A DNA stretch of 64,000 bases from contig MAEX01000004.1 in the NCBI GenBank assembly GCA_002013415.1, forward strand, positions 124,001 through 188,000, written 5' to 3'. Both the position numbers and the translations under genes were made by a program. Shown one piece after another: positions 1 through 9,685 of the stretch. Positions within the stretch are counted from its first letter, which is position 1; each line of letters begins with the position of its first letter. The notes under the pieces are model-generated. The model saw nothing but the letters and a program-made list of their open reading frames with translations. It made no database searches and was not told the DNA's origin. This DNA comes from Mycobacterium sp. D16Q14 (lineage in GTDB: Bacteria > Actinomycetota > Actinomycetes > Mycobacteriales > Mycobacteriaceae).

Positions 1-17
1 ATGATGTCGGCCCTGTC

Positions 18-60
18 TGATACTTGTTGATACAACGCCCCGCAGTATCAATACGTATCA
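18..60. promoter_or_regulatory. Symmetric four-half-site operator-like array
   Basis: Two TGATAC hexamers (18-23 and 28-33) face two reverse-complement GTATCA hexamers (45-50 and 55-60). Each pair has exact 10-bp spacing, one helical turn, around an 11-bp centre. The array ends 12 bp before the ATPase start at 73. The arrangement suggests cooperative protein binding, either autoregulation or an element-end/partition-type site. The binding protein is unknown. Confidence 0.55.
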
Positions 61-72
61 GGTAGGACATCC

Positions 73-1239
73 ATGCAGCCGAGCCCCTACACGCCTGGTC
101 GGGTGGCACGCGAGGTGGTCGGCCGCACAGAACAGCTTGCCGAGATCGGTGAGCGGCTGATGTACATGGCCGAGCTTGGCCGGCTGATCGGGCGTATCCG
201 TGTCGACACCGGCCCACGCGGGGTCGGAAAGACCTCACTATTGCGTGAGGTGCAGCGCGATGCGGAGGCCCGTGGCGTGGTGACGGTGTGGGTCACCGCG
301 GGGGGAGACGAGCCGCTCGCGGCGGCGATAGGGACCGCGATCCGCGTCCGTGTTACGGCGTGGAAGAAGAAGTCACGCGGCCGTCTGCTGCGCGCCGTCG
401 ATCAGGTGAGTATCACCGCGGGCGTGCCGGGCGTGGCTCAGGTGGGAGCGACCGTCAAGCCGTCGCAGGGCACCCAAGCCGCCGTGTCAGAGGCATCATT
501 CAAGGAATTGATCATCGAGACCGCCACGGCGGCGCGCGACGAGGGGCACCGCGGCCTGGTGCTGCTGATCGACGAGGTCCAGGACGCGGACCGGGCGGGG
601 CTGCGTACCTTGGCCGTGACGTGGCAGGACCTGCAGGCCGAGGCCGATACCCTGCCCGCCGGAGTGTTCGCGGCCGGTCTGCCGCAAACACCGGAGATCA
701 TTAGTGCCGCCGCCACATTCAGTGAGCGATTCGCCTATCGCACGCTGCGTCGTCTCGGTCGCGACGCGTCCCGGGTGGCACTCGTCAAGCCGGCAGGCGC
801 GGTCGGGGTCGAGTGGGCCCAGGACGCGCTGGATGCCGTGATCGCGCAGACGAGCGGGTATCCGCACACCCTGCAGCTCTACGCCGACGCCGCGTGGGTG
901 CGTGCCGGGTATCCGGATCCCGGGGGTCGGATCAGGATGTCCGATGTCGAGCACGCCGCCCGTCAGGTCGCCGAGGAGATGGACTCGCTCTTTCGCGCGC
1001 GCTGGAACAACGCCACCCCGGTACAGCGGCAGTTCATGTCAGCGATGGCGCGCTCGCTGACCGATGATCGGTGGGCGAGCCGGTCCGATATCGCCGCCGT
1101 CATGGGCCGGGATTCGCGGGCGATCAGCGCCGCCCGCGCCGGCCTCATCGATAAAGGTCTCATCGGCGTCGCGGGCCATGGGATTCTGGAGTTCGCCATT
1201 CCCGGACTCGCGGAATTTGTTCGCGCCCAAGAGGACTGA
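73..1239 (+). CDS. AAA+ ATPase with C-terminal winged-helix region (Orc/Cdc6- or TniB-like)
   Basis: 388 residues. A Walker A-like GPRGVGKTS lies near residue 50, a Walker B-like LLIDEVQDAD near 165, and a sensor-like segment follows. The last 60 residues (SRSDIAAVMGRD...LIDKGLIGV) resemble a winged helix. This architecture fits the Orc1/Cdc6/TniB-like ATPases found on plasmids, prophages and transposons, where they act with a DNA-binding partner; no such partner is in the window, but the left side is cut off. The gene is convergent with embC, where embA/embB would be expected on the other strand, so it may be an insertion in the emb locus. Its exact function is not recognised. Confidence 0.8.
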   Translation: MQPSPYTPGRVAREVVGRTEQLAEIGERLMYMAELGRLIGRIRVDTGPRGVGKTSLLREVQRDAEARGVVTVWVTAGGDEPLAAAIGTAIRVRVTAWKKKSRGRLLRAVDQVSITAGVPGVAQVGATVKPSQGTQAAVSEASFKELIIETATAARDEGHRGLVLLIDEVQDADRAGLRTLAVTWQDLQAEADTLPAGVFAAGLPQTPEIISAAATFSERFAYRTLRRLGRDASRVALVKPAGAVGVEWAQDALDAVIAQTSGYPHTLQLYADAAWVRAGYPDPGGRIRMSDVEHAARQVAEEMDSLFRARWNNATPVQRQFMSAMARSLTDDRWASRSDIAAVMGRDSRAISAARAGLIDKGLIGVAGHGILEFAIPGLAEFVRAQED

Positions 1240-1246
1240 CGCCGTC

Positions 1247-1414
1247 CTAGTCGTTGTGCGGCGACTTCTCCCGGACTGCCCCGGAGCGCTCGCACTTGGG
1301 ATCGATCTTGACCGGGTGATAGGGGCAGGGCTCGTTATCGGGTTTGGCCGCGGCCGGAGTGGCCGTGACCAGGGACGCCGTTAAACATGCGGCCATGACG
1401 AACTGCCGTAACAT
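1247..1414 (-). CDS. Small exported protein, 55 residues
   Basis: This short gene is supported by a good ribosome binding site (AGAGGAAGG about 8 nt before the ATG) and by a convincing signal peptide: LRQFVMAACLTASLVTATPAAA, with a likely cut after AAA near residue 23. The mature part is only about 32 residues and contains two Cys (CPYHPVKIDPKC). It lies 7 bp from the convergent ATPase gene and downstream of embC on the same strand, but a gap of about 170 bp and its own ribosome binding site suggest separate expression. Function unknown. Confidence 0.6.
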   Translation of the reverse strand: MLRQFVMAACLTASLVTATPAAAKPDNEPCPYHPVKIDPKCERSGAVREKSPHND

Positions 1415-1588
1415 CGCAGGAACCTTCCTCTGGGTTGGTAGTCCAGAGGGGCGGGCCAGGGTCCAATCTGCTTCCGCCCCTCTGGGATCTCTGTGGAGAC
1501 AACCCCATTGAAGTCGGCGGACCTGCTACTGGCTTCCGATAAGTTGCCAGTTTCTATCGAAAATCAGCCAAACGTTGGATACCGGGTG

Positions 1589-4500
1589 CTAGCGGCTCTT
1601 ACGCAGCGGACCGGGCGTCCAGAGTCCGCTGTGCACGGCGGTTCCGAGCTGCAGCTGTGCCACGGTGGCGTTCTTGTAGTACGGCGCAAACCGTTGCAAC
1701 GCACCCCAGTCGCGGAACCAGTCGTTCTGTAGATAGGTGGGCACCGGTGTCGCCTTCAACAGCAGTTCGGTGATGCCCAGCGGGCCGCCGCCGAGGTAGT
1801 CCATTACCGGCGAGTTGGCTTCCGCGCCAAAGCGGTCGGGAAGAATGCGCCACTTCGGGATCTCGATGACCCCGTTCTTGTGGTCGAACGGCCGCTGGCA
1901 GGGGAAGGCAAGCCCCACAAGCCAGTCCAGGAACACCGGATCGGAGCCCACCACTTCCTGCAGCGTGCGCAGCGACGGAACCCGGGGCGGGGTGACCGCT
2001 ATCCAGTGCTGCGGTGCCAAGTCGTCATCGATGGCAAGGAGCCGGATCCGGGTGGCCTCTGTCGGGATGGCGTCGCGAGACATCCGCAGGTTTCGCCATG
2101 CCGGAGCCGGCCCGAGGTCGGCGAACGAGATGGCGCCCATGACCTTTCCATCTTCCCGGGCGAACTGCACCTGCAGCTCGACCGGATCGAAGCGGCCCGC
2201 CGCGGCGAGCACGATCAGCGGCTTGGTGGTGTCCTTGGGTGGCAGGCGGTACCACGCCGACTGCAGCCGAGCGGGACGCTGGTTGCCGATCTGGTAGCTG
2301 CCCATGACCGGCGTGGTCTCGGGCTTGAGGTCGAAGGGCAGCCGGGCCAGCGATCCGTTGACGCCGGGAGCAACCGTGGTGCCCCCTTCGGTGCCTTCCT
2401 GGCTCCCGGCGGCGCTACCGTTCTTGTCGCGCTCCACGAAGCTGTCGGAGCTCTGCGGGTTGTTCTCCTCATCGGCGGACACATCCGACGGAATCCCGTT
2501 GGGATTGAACAAGATATTGGTATCGGCGGCCAGCGCCTGCCCGACCGGGGCATCGATGGGCTGCAGCATCCCGGTGTTCGGGCTCTCCTCGACCAGGACG
2601 TCGTTGGCCAGCCCGCAGCCGTGCCCACGCAGTGCGTCGAGGTTGGAACGTCCGACCGACCACGCGGGGTACTGGTTGACCATTCCGGCGGTCAGCGAGA
2701 ACACCGACCAGATCACGACGATCCAGGTGCCGACGGCCAGGGGAGATTCGGCCACACGTGCCAGCACCGGATGCACCGGGGTGCGGCCGGGATGGTCTCG
2801 GCCGGTGAAGTGCATCCACGCCGCTATCAAAATCGCGAGCACGCACAGTCCGAAGAACACAGTGCTGATGCCGAAATGCCATTGCGGGAAGGAATTTGAC
2901 CACGGCACGCCGAAGTTGGAGACGTACCACCATCCATTCACGCTGGAGAACGAGAGTGAGAGGACGAACAGCACGATCGCGGCGTACAGCGTGCGGTTGC
3001 GCGGGGAGCGCATCGCCGCCGCGGTCACCGCCACCGCGGCCAGCGCGCCCAGTGATCCGGCCAGGCCGGCGAACACCCCGAAGTGGTGGGTCCACTTGGT
3101 GGGGGTGAACATGATCGCGACGAACGAGATCAGGGTGATGCCGATGATCCGGCGGCTGGGGCCACTCGCAGTGCCGGGAATCTTGTTCTTGCGCAAGGTC
3201 ATTGCCACGGCCACGCCGAGCGCGGTGACGAGAGCCAGCACCGGGAAACGGCGGGAGATGGCGCCGTCGGTCGTGGGCAGGAACAACCGTTCGTACCGGA
3301 CATGCTCGTCGAACCAGTTCAACGACGGTCCGACGGCCGACTTGAGCGCGTTGGCCTGGATCTCCCCGACGAGGGTTTGATCTCGGAAGATGACAACCAG
3401 CGTGACCAGCCCGGCCGCCAGAATCGGTGCCAGGAGCGCGGCGTAGCCGAATCGCTTGGCACGCTTGCTCACGATGGTGCGCAGTGGCCCGATCGCGACC
3501 AGCAGCGCGCCGACGGAGGCAATACCCGTCGGTCCGGAGAACAAGGTCAGCGCGCCGATGATGCACGCGGCCGCCGCCGGAAGCAGCCTGTTGGTGGCGA
3601 TGGACCGCTCGACCGAGCACCACGTCAACAGGATGCCCACCGCGATGATCGGTTCGGGACGCAGGCCGTTGTTGAACGGCAACCAGAAGGCCAGGAACAT
3701 CGCGGCCGCCGTCCACGGCACCACCGGATTGGTGCGCGCGGCGTGGCCCAGTCGCGGGATCACCTCGCGGCTGATGACTGCCCAACACAGCACACCCATG
3801 ACCAGCGTGGGCAGCCGCATCCAGACGCTGGCGGTGCTGACGTGGGCCCAGATGGTCAGCAGGTCGTAGTACCAGCCGAACGGCGATTCGGGCGTGCCGA
3901 ACCAGCGGTAGTAGTTGGCCATGTAGCCCGAGCGCTCCGCGACGCGAGCCATGGTGAGGATGTAGCCGTCATCAGAGGTGTTGGCGCCGACGAAATGCCA
4001 CCACACCAGCACCGCGCCGACCAGAGCGTCGAGCGGCCGTGGCTTCCACCAGCCCGCGGGCATGAAGCGCTTATGTCTGCGTCCGTCGGCGGCGTCGAGA
4101 GTGTGCAGGGCGATCAGCGAGAGGCCGGTCAGCAGGACACCGAGGATCATCGCGATGAACTTGATGACGGTGGGCGAGCTGCTGTAGCGGGTGTCGATGG
4201 TGGCCGAGAGATTCAGGCCCTCGGGGGCGGGTCCGGACAGGTCGGTGAAGACGCCGACGATCTGCGGCCGGAAGTCGTACCCGCCGCGTTCCCCGGCGCG
4301 CGGTTGGCCGGGCTTGGCATCCTTGGGCCCCTGGGTGAGGCCGACGAACTTCCCGGTCACCTTGTCCGCATGCCCCGTGACTTCGAGCCGCTGACAGTTG
4401 GGGCCGGTGACCTCGGAGAGGGGGGCGGAGACGACCGGTACGTTGCGCACGATCACCACGAGGTCGCCGCCGATGCGCTGGATCAGCATGCCGCGGTCTA

Positions 4501-4816
4501 CCGCGTTGGGCGCCTGTTTAGGCACGGTGGACAGCAGCACGCTGTTGTGGCCGTCGAGGCCCCTGGCTGCCGCGCAGGGCACCGTGATGGTGAGGTCGGT
4601 GGGCACGTATCCGATGAGGGGCGCGTCGACGCTCGCGAGGGTGCCGTTTTGGGGCCAGTTCAGCGTCGCGGTGTCCTGCTGGACGGGCAGCAGTGGAGTG
4701 GCGATGGCCAGCAGCGCACCCAGGAAGCCGGTGATGATCGCGATCAGCCGGGCCCTGCGGTAGTCGCCGTCGCCGTTGCCGGCGACCTTCTCCGTCGCGT
4801 TGCCCTGAACCGTCAC
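1589..4816 (-). CDS. embC: Arabinosyltransferase EmbC
   Basis: 1075 residues, close to the roughly 1,090 usual for mycobacterial Emb proteins. It is a GT-C enzyme that adds arabinofuranose from decaprenylphosphoryl-arabinose to lipoarabinomannan (EmbC) or arabinogalactan (EmbA/B) on the outer face of the membrane. Visible are an N-terminal membrane segment, a periplasmic loop, the catalytic acidic motif in NTSDDGYI near residue 285, about a dozen further membrane helices and a C-terminal carbohydrate-binding region. It is called EmbC rather than EmbA/B because it directly follows aftA, as in M. tuberculosis. The start is a GTG without a clear ribosome binding site, 48 bp after aftA. No embA or embB follows within the window. 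Ethambutol target family. Confidence 0.88.
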   Translation of the reverse strand: MTVQGNATEKVAGNGDGDYRRARLIAIITGFLGALLAIATPLLPVQQDTATLNWPQNGTLASVDAPLIGYVPTDLTITVPCAAARGLDGHNSVLLSTVPKQAPNAVDRGMLIQRIGGDLVVIVRNVPVVSAPLSEVTGPNCQRLEVTGHADKVTGKFVGLTQGPKDAKPGQPRAGERGGYDFRPQIVGVFTDLSGPAPEGLNLSATIDTRYSSSPTVIKFIAMILGVLLTGLSLIALHTLDAADGRRHKRFMPAGWWKPRPLDALVGAVLVWWHFVGANTSDDGYILTMARVAERSGYMANYYRWFGTPESPFGWYYDLLTIWAHVSTASVWMRLPTLVMGVLCWAVISREVIPRLGHAARTNPVVPWTAAAMFLAFWLPFNNGLRPEPIIAVGILLTWCSVERSIATNRLLPAAAACIIGALTLFSGPTGIASVGALLVAIGPLRTIVSKRAKRFGYAALLAPILAAGLVTLVVIFRDQTLVGEIQANALKSAVGPSLNWFDEHVRYERLFLPTTDGAISRRFPVLALVTALGVAVAMTLRKNKIPGTASGPSRRIIGITLISFVAIMFTPTKWTHHFGVFAGLAGSLGALAAVAVTAAAMRSPRNRTLYAAIVLFVLSLSFSSVNGWWYVSNFGVPWSNSFPQWHFGISTVFFGLCVLAILIAAWMHFTGRDHPGRTPVHPVLARVAESPLAVGTWIVVIWSVFSLTAGMVNQYPAWSVGRSNLDALRGHGCGLANDVLVEESPNTGMLQPIDAPVGQALAADTNILFNPNGIPSDVSADEENNPQSSDSFVERDKNGSAAGSQEGTEGGTTVAPGVNGSLARLPFDLKPETTPVMGSYQIGNQRPARLQSAWYRLPPKDTTKPLIVLAAAGRFDPVELQVQFAREDGKVMGAISFADLGPAPAWRNLRMSRDAIPTEATRIRLLAIDDDLAPQHWIAVTPPRVPSLRTLQEVVGSDPVFLDWLVGLAFPCQRPFDHKNGVIEIPKWRILPDRFGAEANSPVMDYLGGGPLGITELLLKATPVPTYLQNDWFRDWGALQRFAPYYKNATVAQLQLGTAVHSGLWTPGPLRKSR

Positions 4817-4840
4817 GGAGGAAGATGTTAGTTGGCGTGC

Positions 4841-4862
4841 GATGAGCGGCTTGCGCGAAGAG
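4841..4862. repeat. Dispersed short repeat, copy 1
   Basis: A 22-bp sequence with core GATGAGCGGCTTGCGCGAAG in the aftA-embC gap. Near-identical copies occur at 31654-31675 and 62870-62891. See the finding on this repeat. Confidence 0.5.
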
Positions 4863-4864
4863 CG

Positions 4865-6757
4865 CTAAGTGCGCGGTGGGACCCGCACGACCAAGACGAA
4901 GGGCCCAATGGTTCGCACGGTGAACCGCGGATCAGCGAACAACTGCTTGTTCAGCGTGACGGTGTAGCGCTTCACATTCGGCTGGTTGGGGTAGACATCC
5001 TTGGCGAGCCGCAGGGAGTAGTTGTCACCGGACTGGCGCATGAGAAGCACGGTGGGGGCCCGCCAGGGGAGCGCGTCGAGCGCCCGGATCATGTCGTCGG
5101 CGGTGTGCAAGTCTTCCCAGCTCGTGATCGCGGCCGCACGCTTGTCGAACTGCGCCAGGGGGTTCGCGTAGTGCGGGGTGAGTCCCTGGAAGCCGTAGTA
5201 GGGGTAGAACGCCAGGAAGCTGTAGTCGGCGGTGAGCACCACGGTCTCATCACGCGGCTTACCCGTGATCTCGGTGATGGCCTTGTCGATGGCGCCGTAG
5301 TGACTCTCCGGGCCGGGTGGCCGGCGGTCGGCGCGCTGGCCGGTGCCGTCGGTATCGGCGTATGCGATGACGATGTCGTTGCGGAGCACGTTGGGGATGT
5401 CCTGGCTGAATGCCAGTGCGCCGGCCAGGCCGATCACGGTGGCCACGATCGTCGCGGTCTTGCTGCGCTGCGCTGCCCAGACGGCCACCTCGATGAAGGC
5501 GAAGACACCCGCGGCGACGAGCAACACGGTGAGGGTGGGTACGAGCCGGAACGAGAGCAGGGTGGTCTTGGCGAGCGTGGCGAGCATGGACAGCAGCGAC
5601 CACAGATAAACGGAGACCACGCCGATCGCCAGCGCGCCGGCGCGCGCCGAGCTCCGGGCCCGCACCACAAGCCAGATCGTTCCGAGCAGGCACAGCCCGC
5701 CGAGCATGGTGGGCTGCAGCATCGGGAAGGACAGTTGGGCACCGTCGTTGGGCAGGTAGTGCTGCGCCGACGCCGCCTTCTCCAGTGAACGGCTCAGCGT
5801 GGCAACCAAGTACGGTCCCCAGAAGACGAGCGCGAGTGCGATGGCGATGGCGGTGATGGTGAGCCAGCGGAGCAGGGGTTCCTTGACGGCGGGCCACCAG
5901 CCGTCACGCCGGATGCGGCTGATCGCCACCACCTTGGCGGCGACGGTGATGGCCAGTGCGCCATACGCGGTGAGCAGTGTGTAGAAAAGCGCCGCGAAAC
6001 CGAGGAAGACGCCGAAACCCACCACCGCGGCCCAGCCGGTGCGCCCGATGGCCCGTAATCCGCTGTAGCCGAGCACAAGTGCGGGTGCCAGCAGCACTGT
6101 GATGATGGCACCGTACGGCTCGGCGGCCGTGTATGCCAGTGTGACGGCGGTGGTGGCGGTGGTCACGATGAGCGCGTATTCGAAGCGGATCATCTTGTTC
6201 CACAAGACAAATGCCGCACATACCGCGATCGCCAGGGAGGTAATGGCCCACGGCTTGTACATCTCCCAGCCGGCGGTTCCGGTGAGCGCCGCGAGGCGCC
6301 CGCCGATCCAGAACCAGCCGGCCGGATAGAACGGTGGCATGTCCGGATAGGTCATATCGTGCAGCGCGGGCGAGTCGGTGAATCGCGTGACGTACTCGGT
6401 GCGGAACTGCTGGTCCACCGAGACCCCGAATAGATACAGCTTGGTGGCGCCCAGGGGCATCCCCAGAGTCACCACGGTGAACGTCGACAAGAAGAGCAGT
6501 GACAGCATTTCCGCGATGGTGCGGCGCCCCCTGCGCCACAGCACCCCGGCCAGTACCAACCCGGCGATGGCGCCGAACTGTCCGACCGTGGTCAGGGCGT
6601 GCAGCTGGTTGGACGATCCGAAGGCCGGCCACTCCACCCGCGCGATCGCGATGAGCGCGACGGCGCTGACAGCTGCGGCCGTGACCACTGCGAGCGTCAG
6701 GTCTTTGGCGGTGTCCAGCACATGCTGGCGTGCCGTCACGGTCATCGGGGCTGTCAT
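4865..6757 (-). CDS. aftA: Galactan 5-O-arabinofuranosyltransferase AftA
   Basis: 630 residues (M. tuberculosis AftA is about 640). It adds the first arabinofuranose to the galactan chain using decaprenylphosphoryl-arabinose, priming arabinan synthesis. The N-terminal two thirds is a multi-spanning GT-C membrane domain; the loop [18 protein letters not shown] near residue 130 is typical of the family. The C-terminal approximately 150 residues form the extracytoplasmic domain. The ATG lies 10 bp after dprE2, consistent with one transcript with dprE1-dprE2-aftA-embC. Confidence 0.92.
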   Translation of the reverse strand: MTAPMTVTARQHVLDTAKDLTLAVVTAAAVSAVALIAIARVEWPAFGSSNQLHALTTVGQFGAIAGLVLAGVLWRRGRRTIAEMLSLLFLSTFTVVTLGMPLGATKLYLFGVSVDQQFRTEYVTRFTDSPALHDMTYPDMPPFYPAGWFWIGGRLAALTGTAGWEMYKPWAITSLAIAVCAAFVLWNKMIRFEYALIVTTATTAVTLAYTAAEPYGAIITVLLAPALVLGYSGLRAIGRTGWAAVVGFGVFLGFAALFYTLLTAYGALAITVAAKVVAISRIRRDGWWPAVKEPLLRWLTITAIAIALALVFWGPYLVATLSRSLEKAASAQHYLPNDGAQLSFPMLQPTMLGGLCLLGTIWLVVRARSSARAGALAIGVVSVYLWSLLSMLATLAKTTLLSFRLVPTLTVLLVAAGVFAFIEVAVWAAQRSKTATIVATVIGLAGALAFSQDIPNVLRNDIVIAYADTDGTGQRADRRPPGPESHYGAIDKAITEITGKPRDETVVLTADYSFLAFYPYYGFQGLTPHYANPLAQFDKRAAAITSWEDLHTADDMIRALDALPWRAPTVLLMRQSGDNYSLRLAKDVYPNQPNVKRYTVTLNKQLFADPRFTVRTIGPFVLVVRVPPRT

Positions 6758-6767
6758 CTCGACGTGA

Positions 6768-7547
6768 TTACACGGGCAACTTGCGGAAAATGGGGCGCGG
6801 CACGTGGCGCAGCACCGACATCACGAAGCGCCATTGGCCGGGCGCCCAGATCAGCTCCTTGCCCGCGGCGGCTGACGTCACCACCTGCTCGGCGATCTCC
6901 TCTTTGTCGACCGTGAACGGAGCCTCCTTGGCGCCGGTGGCCTTCCAGTGTTCGATCGTCGTGGTGGTGCGTACTTGGCCCGGGCGTACCACCAGCACGT
7001 GGACGCCGAACTCGCGCAGCGCTTCTCCGAGGCCGAGGTAGAACCCGTCGAGGCCGGCCTTGGTCGAGCCGTAGACAAAATTCGAGCGGCGTACTCGCTC
7101 ACCGGCAACCGAGGACATCGCGATGACCTGGCCGAAACCCTGTGCCTTCATCTTCTGGCCGATCAGCACGCCGACGGAGACGGCGGCGGTGTAGTTGACC
7201 TGTGCGCTGAGCACTGCCTTGGCCTGGTTCTGCCAGAGCTCTTCGGCGTCCCCGAGGACGCCGAAGGCGACGATGGCGACATCCACATCGCTCTGTGCCC
7301 AAGCGGATTCGATGAGGGCGGGGTGGCTCGTGGTGTCGACGGCATCGAAGTCCAGGTATTCGACGGATTTGGCTCCGGCGGCCTCGATCTGCGCGATGGC
7401 CGCCTCGCGCTTGGGTGCGTTGGGCAGGTCGGCCAGGATGACGCGGGCCTTGGCGTTCTTGAGGTAGCGCTCGACGATGGCCAGGCCGATCTCCGAGGTA
7501 CCGCCGAGCAGCAGGATGGTCTGGGGGTTACCCGTTGCGTCAATCAT
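6768..7547 (-). CDS. dprE2: Decaprenylphosphoryl-2-keto-ribose reductase DprE2
   Basis: 259 residues, a short-chain dehydrogenase. The nucleotide-binding motif [12 protein letters not shown] is near residue 15, and the catalytic Ser and YxxxK are in [20 protein letters not shown]. With DprE1 it epimerises decaprenylphosphoryl-ribose to decaprenylphosphoryl-arabinose, the only arabinose donor for the mycobacterial cell wall. It is 18 bp downstream of dprE1 and upstream of its consumers aftA and embC. Confidence 0.95.
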   Translation of the reverse strand: MIDATGNPQTILLLGGTSEIGLAIVERYLKNAKARVILADLPNAPKREAAIAQIEAAGAKSVEYLDFDAVDTTSHPALIESAWAQSDVDVAIVAFGVLGDAEELWQNQAKAVLSAQVNYTAAVSVGVLIGQKMKAQGFGQVIAMSSVAGERVRRSNFVYGSTKAGLDGFYLGLGEALREFGVHVLVVRPGQVRTTTTIEHWKATGAKEAPFTVDKEEIAEQVVTSAAAGKELIWAPGQWRFVMSVLRHVPRPIFRKLPV

Positions 7548-7565
7548 TGTGTGGCTGAAGCCTTT

Positions 7566-8966
7566 CTAGAGCAGCTCGAGGCGGCGAGCCATGTCGGAGG
7601 CGAACACGCCGTGGGGGTCGGCCTTGCGTCGGGTGGCGATCCACTCGTCGACGCGCGGGTACATCTTGTGGAACTTCTCCGCGTTCACGCGTGAATCCTT
7701 GGCGGTGTACACCCGGCCGCCGAATTCCATGGCGCGGTTGTCGAGTTCGTTGAGGAACTCGTTGACGCCGGGCTTGTTGGGGAAGTCCATGGCGACATTC
7801 CAGCCCTTCATCGGAAAGCTCAGCGGCGCTTTGTTGCCCGGGCCGAAGAGCTTGAAGACGTTGAGCGCCGAGTACTGGCCCTGGGTCTGGATCCACCGGA
7901 TGATGCCCTTGAACTCGTCGAGCGCATCGGGCGGCACCAGGAACTGGTGCTGCGCGAAACCCGCTGGGCCGTAGGCGTATTGCCATCCGGTTGTGATGTC
8001 GAGCATGTGATAGAACTGCGTCAGATTGACGATCTTGCCCTGGTAGTTACCGCTCATCCGGTAGAACGCCTCGCCGATCGCCATGAGAGACGGCTTGATC
8101 ATGAAGTTGACCGGGAAGAGGTCGGGGAAGCCGGGCAGTTGCGGCGCAGTGAATTTGAGCGGGTCCTTGGCCAGCTTCGCGGGCAGCTGGTCCAGCCGCG
8201 CAAGGCTTCCGCGGCTGACTGCGGCGCGGCCCAGCTTGGGCGGCGGGTTGATCAGGTCGAACCAGGCGCTCGAGTACGTGTACTTGTCCTCGCTGCCGTC
8301 CTGGTGCACCGCGATGGTCTCATCCAGGTCCCGGGTGGCGACACCGTCGGCGATGAAGTACGCCGTTTCGGTGCGCGTCATGGCGATGCGGGCGCGCACG
8401 ACGATGCCCGTCAACCCGTTGCCGCCGACGGTGGCCCAGAACAGCGCGCTGTCCGGTCCGTCGGGGGCGATCGTGTGCACCTGGCCGTCAGCCATCAGCA
8501 GGTCCAGGGATAGCACGTGGTTTCCGAAGCTGCCGGCGCTGTGATGGTTCTTGCCGTGGATATCCGAGCCAATGGCACCGCCCACGGTGACCTGGCGAGT
8601 GCCGGGCAGCACCGGCACCCACAGGCCGAAGGGGAGTGCGGCCTTCATCAGCTGATCCAGGCTCACACCGGCGTCGACGTCGGCGATGGCGGTCTCGGCA
8701 CTGATCGAGTGCACCTTGTTGAGCGGAGTCATGTCGACGACGATCCCGCCGCCGTTGCACGCGTGATCGCCGTAGGAGCGGCCCAGGCCGCGGGCGACGA
8801 TGCCGCGGCGTAAATGCGAGGGGCTGGTCGCGCTCGCGTCGGCGACCCGGCGCACGGCCTCGGCGATCAGATCGACATCGGGTGTGGAGAGCACGTGAGC
8901 CACGGTGGGTGCGGTGCGGCCGAACCCGGTCAGTGCGCGCGGGGTCAGGGGAAGGTCTGTAGACAT
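7566..8966 (-). CDS. dprE1: Decaprenylphosphoryl-ribose 2'-oxidase DprE1, benzothiazinone-site Cys replaced by Ala
   Basis: 466 residues, an FAD enzyme of the vanillyl-alcohol-oxidase fold. The FAD-binding [10 protein letters not shown] is near residue 60, and [14 protein letters not shown] is near 130. It oxidises the 2'-hydroxyl of decaprenylphosphoryl-ribose. The segment equivalent to M. tuberculosis NICVDF reads NVAMDF here, so the residue matching Cys387, which forms the covalent adduct with benzothiazinones, is Ala392 (codon at 7791-7793). Ala at this site is known from naturally benzothiazinone-resistant mycobacteria. First enzyme gene of the dprE1-dprE2-aftA-embC set. Confidence 0.96.
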   Translation of the reverse strand: MSTDLPLTPRALTGFGRTAPTVAHVLSTPDVDLIAEAVRRVADASATSPSHLRRGIVARGLGRSYGDHACNGGGIVVDMTPLNKVHSISAETAIADVDAGVSLDQLMKAALPFGLWVPVLPGTRQVTVGGAIGSDIHGKNHHSAGSFGNHVLSLDLLMADGQVHTIAPDGPDSALFWATVGGNGLTGIVVRARIAMTRTETAYFIADGVATRDLDETIAVHQDGSEDKYTYSSAWFDLINPPPKLGRAAVSRGSLARLDQLPAKLAKDPLKFTAPQLPGFPDLFPVNFMIKPSLMAIGEAFYRMSGNYQGKIVNLTQFYHMLDITTGWQYAYGPAGFAQHQFLVPPDALDEFKGIIRWIQTQGQYSALNVFKLFGPGNKAPLSFPMKGWNVAMDFPNKPGVNEFLNELDNRAMEFGGRVYTAKDSRVNAEKFHKMYPRVDEWIATRRKADPHGVFASDMARRLELL

Positions 8967-9027
8967 ATCAGTGAAAAAGCGTACTTGAGCCGATCGGAGG
9001 GTAGGAGCGAAGCGACCGGGGGACGAC

Positions 9028-9441
9028 TCAGCGCAGCCGGAAAATCACGGCGCGCTGCACGATGAAATTGATGACTGTCGCGGTCCCCTGGGCGATGACA
9101 AAGGCCACCGGAACCCGCCAGGGTTTGTCCTCGAACTGTATGTAAAACACATAGTTGATGCCGACCTGGACGGCATAGGTCAGGCCGTAGAGAGCCATCA
9201 CCGCGATGAACCGGGCGCGGCTGGGCTCGGCCTGGAAGGTCCAGCGCCGGTTGATCAGGTACGCGGTTGTGGTTCCCGCCACAAAGCTAATGGATTTGGC
9301 GACATTGACCTGGAGGCCGACGTGCAGCAGCAGCACGTACAGCCCGAAGTCGACAATGGCCGAGAGCCCGCCGGTGAGGACGAATCGGGCCGCTTGAGTG
9401 GTCAGCGACAGCTGAGCCTGCTCGGCTGGGGCATCTGACAC
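9028..9441 (-). CDS. GtrA-family membrane protein (Rv3789-like)
   Basis: 137 residues with four predicted membrane helices. The family signature [20 protein letters not shown] is near the N-terminus, and INRRWTF is in the loop. It matches Rv3789 of M. tuberculosis by family and by position just upstream of dprE1. GtrA proteins are linked to polyprenyl-phosphate sugar translocation; the mycobacterial member has been proposed either to flip decaprenylphosphoryl-arabinose or to anchor AftA. A 61-bp gap separates it from dprE1. Confidence 0.88.
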   Translation of the reverse strand: MSDAPAEQAQLSLTTQAARFVLTGGLSAIVDFGLYVLLLHVGLQVNVAKSISFVAGTTTAYLINRRWTFQAEPSRARFIAVMALYGLTYAVQVGINYVFYIQFEDKPWRVPVAFVIAQGTATVINFIVQRAVIFRLR

Positions 9442-9561
9442 GGGCCAGAGCCTATGTCAGGTGTCGTCCCACAGCGCCAATCACGGGACCCCGCGCACGA
9501 CTTTCCGCGCGCAGGTAGGGTCGCGAAGGATTGCTGGAACATCGACGCGTGAGGGGCAGCC

Positions 9562-9681
9562 ATGACGACTCCAGAGCACGGAAGGCACGAACGGGCCGAG
9601 GGCGAAGGCATTGATCCGCTGATCGACCTGTCGCGCGATCCCAACCCTGGAGTCGCCGACCACGCCAAAGAGGACGAGTAA
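9562..9681 (+). CDS. Small acidic protein, 39 residues
   Basis: A short frame that reads as a plausible small protein: MTTPEHGRHERAEGEGID, then PLIDLSRDPNPGVADHAKEDE. It is charged, has no membrane segment and is rich in Asp/Glu. GAGGGGCAG precedes the ATG as a ribosome binding site. It fills an otherwise empty gap and ends 4 bp before the convergent hydrolase. Function unknown. Support is limited to the ribosome binding site, composition and position. Confidence 0.4.
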   Translation: MTTPEHGRHERAEGEGIDPLIDLSRDPNPGVADHAKEDE

Positions 9682-9685
9682 CCGC

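Noticed and set aside
3083..4831. Long plus-strand open frame opposite embC
   Set aside because: Antisense shadow of a high-GC gene: Arg/Gly/Asp/His-rich and family-less, while the minus frame is a complete Emb protein.
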